In this document: piece by piece, positions 6,377 to 12,205 of the stretch | Position numbering within the stretch: the stretch's first letter is position 1 | How the letters are laid out: every line of letters begins with the position of its first letter | Assembly (NCBI GenBank): GCA_016929365.1 | Contig: JAFGIZ010000045.1 | Location: 1 to 12,205, forward strand | Direction: 5' to 3' | Origin: Lentisphaerota bacterium | GTDB lineage: Bacteria > Verrucomicrobiota > Kiritimatiellia > UBA8416 > JAFGIZ01 | DNA length: 12,205 bases | Notes under the pieces: generated by a model | Databases searched by the model: none | What the model was told of the DNA's origin: nothing | Seen by the model: the letters and a program-made list of their open reading frames with translations, nothing else | Position numbers and translations under genes: made by a program

Positions 6377-7255
6377 TCAGTGGCTTAACGGCCGTACGGC
6401 CTTGACACGGAAAAAGGTCGCGGGATTGGAGACATTGCAGCTTATCTCCCGTTCGGTGGTCTCGCCGGGATCCGGCGTCTGCAGGCCGGGAAACGTGTCC
6501 GTCCAGGCGCCGGCGTCCGGGAGGTTGGTGGAATCCTGCACGCGGTAGAGGCGGGTCGGGCGGCTGGCCCACGTCACGGTGGCGTTCGATACGGTCGCCG
6601 CCTCGATGGCGGTGAAGCGCAGGAAGTCGCCGTCGTCGAAGGGATCGGTGTCGCATTCGTATTCCTCGTCGTCGTTCTTGCCGTCGCGGTCCGAATCGCG
6701 GCCGTCGAGCAGGGCGTCCAGCGTGTTGGTCCACCTGTACTCCCATCCGTCCGGGATACTGTCCCCGTCGCCGCTGGCGCCCTGGACCAGGTTGGCGGTC
6801 CGGACGTGGGCGTGCACGTTGCTGAACCCGATCCAGCCGATGTTGGCACCGTAGGCATGACCCGACAGGCGGCCGGTGAGCAGATCCACCGTGGGCGCGC
6901 CCAGGTCGGCGAATTTGATCCAGCCGACGTTCGCGCCGTAGGCGTAGCCGCGCAGGTTGCCGGCGCCGCCGTGGTTCACGCCCCAGTCATTGGACGATGC
7001 ATTGCCGTACTGATACCCGTCGGCGGGCGCGCCGTCGCCGAGGCATATCCAGCCGATGTTGGCGCCGTACAGCCAGCCGGAGCACACGAACTCGCCGATC
7101 ACCGCCCCGTGGTTCGTGTCGGCACAGGCATCCACCCACCCCGCATTGGCGCTGTAGGCATAGCGGTTCGAAGCGTGGATGGACGTGTCAGCCTGGAGCG
7201 TGCAGGCGAGGAGGAGCGGGAGAAGGAGGACGGTATCGATTCTAAGCGCGTTCAT
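6377..7255 (-). CDS. Exported YGANIGW-repeat protein with calcium-binding segment
   Basis: A signal peptide (residues 1-22, 'VLLLPLLLACTLQA') starts this 292-residue protein. Four copies of an aromatic repeat follow: 'YAYSANAGWV' (32), 'WLYGANIGWI' (61), 'YAYGANVGWI' (104) and 'HAYGANIGWI' (133). They resemble the 'GYAWSENIGWI' repeats found in many candidate-phylum surface proteins. Residues ~161-205 contain acidic loops ('GDGDSIPDGWEYRW', 'DSDRDGKNDDEE') of the thrombospondin type 3/calcium-binding kind. Residues ~211-288 form a beta-rich C-terminal domain ('ATVTWASRPTRLYRVQDSTN ... FFRVKAV') often seen at the end of exported Verrucomicrobia-type proteins. It is the last gene of a three-gene operon, 11 bp after the second beta-helix gene. 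A structural or adhesive surface role is inferred; no catalytic motif is visible. Confidence 0.8.
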   Translation of the reverse strand: MNALRIDTVLLLPLLLACTLQADTSIHASNRYAYSANAGWVDACADTNHGAVIGEFVCSGWLYGANIGWICLGDGAPADGYQYGNASSNDWGVNHGGAGNLRGYAYGANVGWIKFADLGAPTVDLLTGRLSGHAYGANIGWIGFSNVHAHVRTANLVQGASGDGDSIPDGWEYRWTNTLDALLDGRDSDRDGKNDDEEYECDTDPFDDGDFLRFTAIEAATVSNATVTWASRPTRLYRVQDSTNLPDAGAWTDTFPGLQTPDPGETTEREISCNVSNPATFFRVKAVRPLSH

Positions 7256-7263
7256 CCATGGTT

Positions 7264-7268
7264 ACCTC
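7264..7268 (-). promoter_or_regulatory. Ribosome binding site overlapping the preceding stop codon
   Basis: On the minus strand the stop TGA (7269-7267) of the second beta-helix gene runs into GAGGT, 8 to 9 nt before the ATG at 7255. The overlap suggests coupled translation. Confidence 0.6.
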
Positions 7269-8793
7269 AGTATGAAACATTTGCCCAGGGGTTCGCTTCA
7301 TCTCCCGTTGTCGATAACTGACCGCCCGGCGTGATGACCGGGCCGTAAAGGTTGTCGGTAAGGGACGAGTAATTGTCATCGTACCCGCGGCACAGATTCC
7401 TGACGATCAGGTTCTCCGTGGAAGCCGGCGATCCACCCACAAATCCGTAGGTGCCCGCCCCGCTACACGCGTTTCGCTCCAAACGGTTCCATCGGGAGCT
7501 GTTCTGAAACCCAATGGCGCCTTCATTGGCATGAAGCGTGTTATCCCGAATGACATTCCCCACTGCAAAAAAGAGGTTAATGCCCCTCCCGACATTGGCC
7601 CTGGAACGACATCCCTCCACCAGGTTGCCGTCGATCGTATTGCCGGCATCCTGCCCGTACAGGTTGATGCCGTGCCACTGGTTCTCGCCCGTCGTGCAAT
7701 GCTTCACGATGTTGCCCGCGCACGTGCCGCCGCTGCCCTGTTGCAGAATCACGCCCGAGGCGCCGTTTTTCACGGACGTGCAATCCGCCACCATGTTCCC
7801 GTCACACGCCCCGCCGCTGCCCACCAGGTAGATCCCGTGCGAATCATTCGTCACCGCCGCGCAGTTCCGGATCTGGTTGCCCGTGCAGCGTCCCGAGCTG
7901 CCCGAGAAAACCCGCCACCCGAAGCTCCCGTTCCCGCGGGCCGCGCAGTCACGAAACACGTTCCCGTCCGCATGACCGTAATCCTCGCCATTGACGTGGA
8001 ACCCGTCCACAGTGTTGTCCAGGGCTCTGCAAGCCTCCACGATATTGCCGTCGCAGGCGCCGTAGTAGTAGCTGGTCAGAATGAACCCGTAGCCGTTCCC
8101 GCGCGCCACGCATCGGCTGAGCCGGTTCCCGAAGCACCGGCCGCCATACGTGCCGTCCAGGCGGAAGCCGACCCCGCATCCGCCGGCGGTGCAGTTCTCG
8201 ACCACGATCCCCTCGCACAGCCCGCTGTAGGCATACAGACAGACCCCGTAGTTGCCGGTGTTCTCGATCCGAAGCCCCTTGATATATCCGTCGCACAGGT
8301 CATCCGCAAAAACACCGGCAAAATAGAACTCGCGGATGGACCCGTTACGCACCACCACGCGTTTGCGGGGGGCCGTCATCACGATTCCGTAGGCGCCGGT
8401 CCCGTTGCCGATAATCGCCCAGCCCATCAGGTCCAGCGTCACGTCGTCGGCCTGAATCGCGATCGCAGCGGCGCTCGTGGTCATGACGATGTTCTGCGTC
8501 AGGTAGTACGATCCGCTCTGACTGATTGTAACCGGGCCCGTGAGCGGCGTGCGCGGTTCGTTATTGTCCACATTGTTGTAGAGCGCGTTGACCTCCGTGT
8601 TCAGCGCGTCGACACGGGCATCCGTCTCGAGAATCTCCGCGTGTGCGGCCGTGTTCGTGTCCTGAATCTGGCCAAGCGTGGCCATGCTCGGCGCCGGCGC
8701 CCCGGGCGGCGTAAGCGGCCCCTGCCCCCACGACATCAAGACGGGGGCTATCCACCAGGCAACAGCAGTCGGGATTGTGTTTCCAAAACGCAT
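7267..8793 (-). CDS. Exported right-handed parallel beta-helix repeat protein (second of pair)
   Basis: The protein (508 aa) begins with a signal peptide ('AVAWWIAPVLMSWGQ'), then the head 'PPGAPAPSMATLGQIQ', a predicted coiled coil (~45-75) and 'SQSGSYYLTQN' leading into a beta-helix (~88-470). The helix repeat is 27-28 residues: C-x-G-N-x-x-x-x-C...G-x-x-L. First-column cysteines fall at 193, 220, 247, 303, 330 and 358, second-column ones at 201, 228, 255, 283, 311, 338, 366 and 395, so each repeat stacks two Cys eight residues apart beside an Asn ladder. The tail 'YGPVITPGGQL ... ANPWANVSY' matches that of its paralogue. It lies 9 bp after that paralogue with a strong GGAGGG site. I see no pectate-lyase or other catalytic signature, so it may bind rather than cleave polysaccharide. 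Function is inferred from fold only. Confidence 0.88.
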   Translation of the reverse strand: MRFGNTIPTAVAWWIAPVLMSWGQGPLTPPGAPAPSMATLGQIQDTNTAAHAEILETDARVDALNTEVNALYNNVDNNEPRTPLTGPVTISQSGSYYLTQNIVMTTSAAAIAIQADDVTLDLMGWAIIGNGTGAYGIVMTAPRKRVVVRNGSIREFYFAGVFADDLCDGYIKGLRIENTGNYGVCLYAYSGLCEGIVVENCTAGGCGVGFRLDGTYGGRCFGNRLSRCVARGNGYGFILTSYYYGACDGNIVEACRALDNTVDGFHVNGEDYGHADGNVFRDCAARGNGSFGWRVFSGSSGRCTGNQIRNCAAVTNDSHGIYLVGSGGACDGNMVADCTSVKNGASGVILQQGSGGTCAGNIVKHCTTGENQWHGINLYGQDAGNTIDGNLVEGCRSRANVGRGINLFFAVGNVIRDNTLHANEGAIGFQNSSRWNRLERNACSGAGTYGFVGGSPASTENLIVRNLCRGYDDNYSSLTDNLYGPVITPGGQLSTTGDEANPWANVSY

Positions 8794-8797
8794 GATA

Positions 8798-8803
8798 CCC
8801 TCC
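8798..8803 (-). promoter_or_regulatory. Strong ribosome binding site overlapping the preceding stop codon
   Basis: GGAGGG on the minus strand shares its first G with the TAG stop (8805-8803) of the upstream beta-helix gene and sits 4 nt from the ATG at 8793. It fixes the start and suggests translational coupling of the two paralogues. Confidence 0.75.
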
Positions 8804-10308
8804 TAGTCCGTGAAATTAGCCTTCGCATGGGTCGGGTCGGGGAGCTGCCCCGACGGGCCGTAAACGGGGCCGTACGTCAAGCTCCCAAAGAACGCATAGT
8901 TTGCGTTCGTGTGTCCGTAAGACGAGTTGCGAAACATCATGTTGGTCAGTCCCCCGGTCCGGATACCGCGCGCCGCGTCGTCGTCCACGCAGTGGTTGCC
9001 CTCGAACAGGCCGTAGTTCGAGTTGTACGTGTATACGGACGACGATCCGTCGTTATCGTACACGAGGCAATCCCGCACGACACTGTGATCGGCCCAGTCC
9101 GTCCCGATCCCGTTCCAGCCGTTGCCCGACACCGCACAGGCCTCCACGAGCGTCCCCGCCACGCTGCCCACGCTGCTCGTGGCGTTCAGGTAGATACCCA
9201 GGCTGCCGTTGCCGCTGACGGCGCAGTTCCGGAACGCGTTCCCGTCGGCTTCTCCCGATCCCGCCACCACGTAGATTCCCTTGGCCCCATTCGCGCTGAT
9301 CGCACAGCCCTCGATCGTGTTGCCGCTGCACTGACCCCCCGAGCCGTTTAGGTAAACGCCGTAGTCCGCGTTCCCGCTGACGCTGCAATCCCGGACCGTG
9401 TTGCCTGTACAGTGGCCGCCGTTTTCCCCGTCCAGAAGAATGCCCTCCCCCTGGTTCTGGCTTACGGTGCAGTCACGGACAACGTTCCCCCGACAGTCCC
9501 CGCCCCACCCATACAGCCAGATCCCGGCGAAGCTGTTGCGGCTGACCGTGCAGTCCCGGACCGTGTTGCCGCTGCAGCGATCCCAACTACCCGCACAAAG
9601 ATAGATGCCCAGCCCGCCGTTTCCCGAAAAAGTGCAGCGCTCGATCCGGTTGCCGTCAAGTCGGCCGTTGGACAGGATGATCCCATTCAGCCCGTTCCCG
9701 CGGGCACGGCAATTCACAATGCTGTTCCCGTTGCAGGGATAACCACTCAAGGAAATGCCGTAGTAGCGGTTACCCCCGACCCGAAGATTCTCGAGCCGCC
9801 CGTCCTGCAGGTACTGGGCTTCAACACCGTATCCGAAATTATAAACGCTCCCGTTGCGGATAACGACGCGGTATCGCGGCGCGGTTCCCCAGTCACTGTC
9901 AATCCAGATCCCCGTATCGCTGTGATCGTAGTCACCGGTAATCGTGAACCCCATCATATCCAGCGTCACGTCGCTGGCCGTGATACGAATGCCGTCGCCC
10001 GTCGAGATAAAACTCTGTGTCAAATAATACGACCCCGGCGATCCGATTGTGCACGGCCCCGACAGGGCCACGCGCGGCGCGTTATAATCCGCCTTGTTGT
10101 CCGCCCACCACACGGTGTTCCGAATCGAGTCGATGTCGCCCCGTGTCTCGAGCACCTGCGTCAGGTTGCTCCGGTTGACCGACTGGATCTGGTCCAGCGT
10201 AACCATGCACGGCGCGGGGGTGCTGGTGGGGTTCAGAAGGCCCTGGGCCCCCGCCGTGGCGGCGGTAATAAACAAACCGGCCATGCCGGCTCTCCCTGGC
10301 TTTAACAT
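8803..10308 (-). CDS. Exported right-handed parallel beta-helix repeat protein (first of pair)
   Basis: This 501-residue paralogue of the next gene is first in the operon. A signal peptide ends near 'TAGAQ' (~22). The head 'PAPCMVTLDQIQ', a probable coiled coil (~40-70), 'GSPGSYYLTQSF' and 'SDVTLDMMGFTI' align with the sister protein. The beta-helix repeats are very regular: second-column cysteines at 225, 253, 280, 308, 335, 362 and 391, first-column ones at 245, 272, 300 and 327, with the unit 'C-x-G-N-T-V-R-D-C-x-V-S-x-N...G-I-x-L'. Several consecutive units are close to identical even at DNA level, indicating recent internal duplication. The tail 'YGPVYGPSGQLPD ... AKANFTD' matches its partner's. 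A GGGAGGA site lies 8 nt before the ATG. It is probably a secreted or cell-surface protein; no catalytic residues are recognised and the substrate is unknown. Confidence 0.88.
   Translation of the reverse strand: MLKPGRAGMAGLFITAATAGAQGLLNPTSTPAPCMVTLDQIQSVNRSNLTQVLETRGDIDSIRNTVWWADNKADYNAPRVALSGPCTIGSPGSYYLTQSFISTGDGIRITASDVTLDMMGFTITGDYDHSDTGIWIDSDWGTAPRYRVVIRNGSVYNFGYGVEAQYLQDGRLENLRVGGNRYYGISLSGYPCNGNSIVNCRARGNGLNGIILSNGRLDGNRIERCTFSGNGGLGIYLCAGSWDRCSGNTVRDCTVSRNSFAGIWLYGWGGDCRGNVVRDCTVSQNQGEGILLDGENGGHCTGNTVRDCSVSGNADYGVYLNGSGGQCSGNTIEGCAISANGAKGIYVVAGSGEADGNAFRNCAVSGNGSLGIYLNATSSVGSVAGTLVEACAVSGNGWNGIGTDWADHSVVRDCLVYDNDGSSSVYTYNSNYGLFEGNHCVDDDAARGIRTGGLTNMMFRNSSYGHTNANYAFFGSLTYGPVYGPSGQLPDPTHAKANFTD
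8980..9760 (-). repeat. Tandem 81-84-bp internal repeats in the first beta-helix gene
   Basis: Within the coding region, units of 81-84 bp recur in phase with the 27-28-residue protein repeat. Blocks around 9378-9420, 9460-9500 and 9541-9580 share a near-identical core (plus strand 'GTGCAGTCCCGGACCGTGTT' and variants). The units are diverged elsewhere, so the outer limits given are approximate. Confidence 0.6.
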
Positions 10309-10316
10309 AGCTCGTA

Positions 10317-10323
10317 TCCTCCC
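10317..10323 (-). promoter_or_regulatory. Ribosome binding site of the first beta-helix gene
   Basis: GGGAGGA on the minus strand lies 8 nt before the ATG at 10308 and fixes the operon's first start codon. Confidence 0.75.
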
Positions 10324-10387
10324 GTTATGTCGCGGCTTCCCGCAACGTCGCCAGTATCATGCTGGTCCCGCGCGGTAAAAACCGTCA

Positions 10388-10405
10388 ATACGTCAGATGA
10401 CGTAT
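10388..10405. promoter_or_regulatory. 18-bp inverted repeat, candidate operator between LuxR regulator and beta-helix operon
   Basis: ATACGTCAGATGACGTAT is a perfect 8-bp inverted repeat with a 2-bp spacer, and a further direct CGTCA copy lies at 10383-10387. It sits in the 151-bp gap between the divergent regulator and operon, 80 bp upstream of the operon start and 55 bp upstream of the regulator start. Its size suits the dimer sites bound by LuxR-type proteins. The link to this regulator is inference. Confidence 0.45.
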
Positions 10406-10423
10406 ATCCCGGACTTTTTATGC

Positions 10424-10453
10424 TTGTCGTAATGCGGCCGGAATTGATAAAAT
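10424..10453 (+). promoter_or_regulatory. Possible promoter of the LuxR-type gene
   Basis: TTGTCG (10424-10429) and TAAAAT (10448-10453) are separated by 18 bp, matching four and five of six sigma70 consensus bases. Transcription would then start near 10460, at the GTG start codon itself, and the 18-bp inverted repeat would be centred about 63 bp upstream, a usual activator position. PVC promoters are not well matched by this consensus, so confidence is low. Confidence 0.3.
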
Positions 10454-10459
10454 CTTTCT

Positions 10460-11287
10460 GTGCTGGATATCAACCAGGGCTGGTTGCGAAACTTGAGCTC
10501 GTCTTCTTTGCTGCGGGCGGCCCGCCTCTGCGAGCGTTTGCACTACTGCCAGGTCAGCGAATCGTTCCCCGGACACGTTCACGCCTTGCTGGACCAGGCG
10601 CTGGACGCGGTGCATTTCACCGTCGACCGCTACGGCATCCATCCCTTCACTCTGCGCGAAAGCGTCATCGACACGGTCGACCCCAGGATGATCGCGGTCT
10701 ACAAGGAGCATATGCATCAGCACCCGCTGCTGAAGCGCATCAAGGACATCCGGACCACGGAAATCGGCGCGCTGCATTCGGAAACGCCGTTGACCCGCTT
10801 TCAGAACACCAGTCTCTATAACGAGTTCTACAAGCTCGTCGACACGACGGACCAGCTCTGGATTTCGGCGGTCTGCGCCGACGAGATGCTCGTGGTATGC
10901 TATTCGCGCGAGCACATTTTCACGAAGGCCGAACAGGCGTTCATGTTGATGATGAAGCCGCACATCGAAATTGCCTGGCGCAACTGGAAGCGGCTCCGCC
11001 GGCTGCGTGCGCGGCTGACCGAATCCCCCGTCGCCACGGCGCCGGACGTGGAGCTCATGCCGCCCGCCGGCCCGCCCGATATGAACGTCCTCACGCGGCG
11101 CCAGCGTCAGGTGGCCGAGCTGGTTGCCGCGGGTTTGACCAACCCGCAGATCGCCCACTCTCTCGGTTGCTCGCCGCGCACCGTCGGCAAGCATCTTGAA
11201 AACATCTACGAGGCCCTCGACCTCCACCACCGCGCCGCCCTGGCCGCGCACTGGCGCGAACGCGGCCTCCTCGCACTCGCGACGTAA
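10460..11287 (+). CDS. LuxR-family transcriptional regulator
   Basis: The 275-residue protein has a C-terminal LuxR-type helix-turn-helix at ~210-265 ('LTRRQRQVAELVAAGLTNPQ', 'SPRTVGKHLENIYEAL'). The N-terminal ~170 residues form a GAF-like sensor with 'HMHQHPL' and 'LYNEFYKLV', typical of orphan LuxR-type regulators with unknown ligands; it lacks a receiver phosphorylation site and shows no acyl-homoserine-lactone autoinducer pattern I can identify. Start: GTG at 10460 with no clear ribosome site, so translation may be leaderless or may begin downstream (for example at a TTG around codon 8-9). It is divergent from the beta-helix operon across 151 bp with an inverted repeat between them, which suggests it controls that operon or itself. 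It ends 21 bp from the convergent glycosyltransferase gene. Confidence 0.88.
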   Translation: MLDINQGWLRNLSSSSLLRAARLCERLHYCQVSESFPGHVHALLDQALDAVHFTVDRYGIHPFTLRESVIDTVDPRMIAVYKEHMHQHPLLKRIKDIRTTEIGALHSETPLTRFQNTSLYNEFYKLVDTTDQLWISAVCADEMLVVCYSREHIFTKAEQAFMLMMKPHIEIAWRNWKRLRRLRARLTESPVATAPDVELMPPAGPPDMNVLTRRQRQVAELVAAGLTNPQIAHSLGCSPRTVGKHLENIYEALDLHHRAALAAHWRERGLLALAT

Positions 11288-11308
11288 CCCAGACGCGGCA
11301 ACGTCACT

Positions 11309-12205
11309 TCATCGATCGGACAAGCCGCCGGTCTCGCGTACCGCTTCCAGCACGGCGTCCACGGACAACGCGGCCAATCCCTCCGGGGTCGGCGGATCGG
11401 CCTCCAGCACGGCCACCCGCCGGCCGCGCGGGGCCCAGCGCGCCGCGTCGCTCGGGCCGAACAGCGCCACCGTCGGCGTGCCCACGCAGGCAGCCAGGTG
11501 CGTGATGCCGGAGTCATTGCCCACGTAGCCCGCACACGCGGCCAGAACCGGCGCCAGCTCGGTCAGCGGCCCGGTCGGCCATAGCGCCACGCCCGCCGCC
11601 GCGATCTCCGGGACCAGCGCCCGGTCGGCTTCGCCGTGAATAAACAGGGGCGTCAGCCCGTAGGCCTCACGCGCGCGCCGCGCCAGCTCCAGGAAATGCG
11701 TCAGCGGCCAGTTCTTCTTCGGACTGCCGCTGCCGGGATGCAGCGCCAGCACCCGCGCGCCGGGCGCCGGCAACCGCTGCGCCGCGTCCCTGACCCGGCG
11801 CCGGCCCAGAACCAGCTCCGGCCGCTCACCGGGCTCGGGATAGATGGCCAGGGCTTCGAGCGGCTTCTGCATATGCTCCACGGCGTGCCCCTCCTCGACA
11901 ATCGGGGACCCGTAGATGAGCTGCTTCACACCGAGCCGCTCCATGTTCCCGCGCAGCACCTCGTGCGGATCGTAGAGGTACGACAGGACCAGGTCGAACG
12001 CGCGAATCTCTTCGGCCTGCTCGGGCGGAAAGTCGGGCCGCAGCGAAAAGAACCGCGCCACGCGGGCTTCGTCCAGGGAACGCACCCGGTCGGCCAGCCC
12101 CCCCAGCCGCGCCAGGTTCGCGATGTGCGGATAGCCGGTCAGCTCGACGACCGCCCCCGGCCAGCGCCGCCGCAAGGCGGCCAGCGCGGGAAGCGTGACG
12201 ATGAA
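11309..12205 (-). CDS. Glycosyltransferase family 9 (heptosyltransferase-like), N-terminus beyond window
   Basis: The frame is open to the window edge; the 298 visible residues start 'FIVTLPALAALRRRWPG', which normally follows a short 'RPGALGD'-like start, so only ~10-15 residues should be missing. The C-terminal half shows GT9 donor-site motifs: 'LALHPGSGSPKKNWP' (~153-167) and 'YVGNDSGITHLAACVGTPTV' (~227-246), including Asp231 and His236 of the fragment. Such enzymes transfer heptose or related sugars from nucleotide-activated donors to lipopolysaccharide core at the inner face of the cytoplasmic membrane, so a Gram-negative envelope is likely. A TTG at 12175 could be read as a start but would remove the conserved N-terminal strand, so I keep the gene as partial. 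Donor sugar cannot be told. Confidence 0.9.
   Translation of the reverse strand, partial: FIVTLPALAALRRRWPGAVVELTGYPHIANLARLGGLADRVRSLDEARVARFFSLRPDFPPEQAEEIRAFDLVLSYLYDPHEVLRGNMERLGVKQLIYGSPIVEEGHAVEHMQKPLEALAIYPEPGERPELVLGRRRVRDAAQRLPAPGARVLALHPGSGSPKKNWPLTHFLELARRAREAYGLTPLFIHGEADRALVPEIAAAGVALWPTGPLTELAPVLAACAGYVGNDSGITHLAACVGTPTVALFGPSDAARWAPRGRRVAVLEADPPTPEGLAALSVDAVLEAVRETGGLSDR

Noticed and set aside
7531..9351. 606-residue open frame on the plus strand across both beta-helix genes
   Set aside because: It is antisense to two well-supported genes, spans their junction, has a His/Arg/Val/Ala-rich composition with no domain, and owes its length to GC-rich repeats read backwards.
8980..9760. 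CRISPR-like regular spacing
   Set aside because: The 81-84-bp period is in frame with protein repeats of a beta-helix and units are diverged throughout, unlike identical repeats with unique spacers.
10418..11251. 277-residue minus-strand frame opposite the LuxR gene
   Set aside because: No family resemblance, while the plus strand has a clear helix-turn-helix domain in the same region.

Overview
This window of high-GC bacterial DNA most likely comes from a member of the PVC superphylum, with Kiritimatiellota/Verrucomicrobiota as the best guess. The basis is protein style. Two exported parallel beta-helix proteins start with a 'PAPxMxTLxQIQ ... GSYYLTQ' head and end with a 'YGP...GQL...AN' tail. 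A third exported protein has a calcium-binding 'DxDxDGxxDxEE' segment followed by a C-terminal beta domain of the kind common in that group. This is taxonomy by resemblance and has not been tested. I see no RNA genes, insertion sequences, CRISPR arrays or origins.

Layout: (1) 1-990 (+) is the C-terminal part of a PEP-synthase-like dikinase ending in the swivelling phospho-histidine domain. (2) 1009-2610 (-) is a hybrid PAS histidine kinase with a C-terminal receiver domain, and 2754-3461 (-) is an exported SGNH/GDSL esterase. (3) 3775-5208 (+) is a compact oxidative-stress cassette: an exported nickel superoxide dismutase, a 68-residue cysteine-rich protein, and an exported glutathione-peroxidase-like thiol peroxidase. 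(4) 5221-6099 (-) is a stand-alone homocysteine S-methyltransferase module. (5) 10308-6377 (-) is a tight three-gene operon of exported repeat proteins: two paralogous beta-helix proteins with a 27-28-residue repeat and double cysteine columns, then a protein with four 'YGANIGW' repeats. (6) A LuxR-type regulator (10460-11287, +) is divergent from that operon across a 151-bp gap holding an 18-bp inverted repeat. (7) 11309-12205 (-) is a glycosyltransferase family 9 (heptosyltransferase-like) gene whose N-terminus lies beyond the window.

Two units deserve attention. In the sodN-cysteine protein-peroxidase cassette, signal-peptide cleavage alone would expose the nickel-binding His1, so superoxide could be converted to peroxide and the peroxide reduced in the same extracytoplasmic space. 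In the beta-helix/YGANIGW operon, both internal ribosome sites overlap the previous stop codon, which suggests coordinated production of three surface proteins, possibly under the divergent LuxR regulator. Genes are dense and several pairs are convergent with gaps of only 12-21 bp. I saw no convincing intrinsic terminator at any convergent junction.
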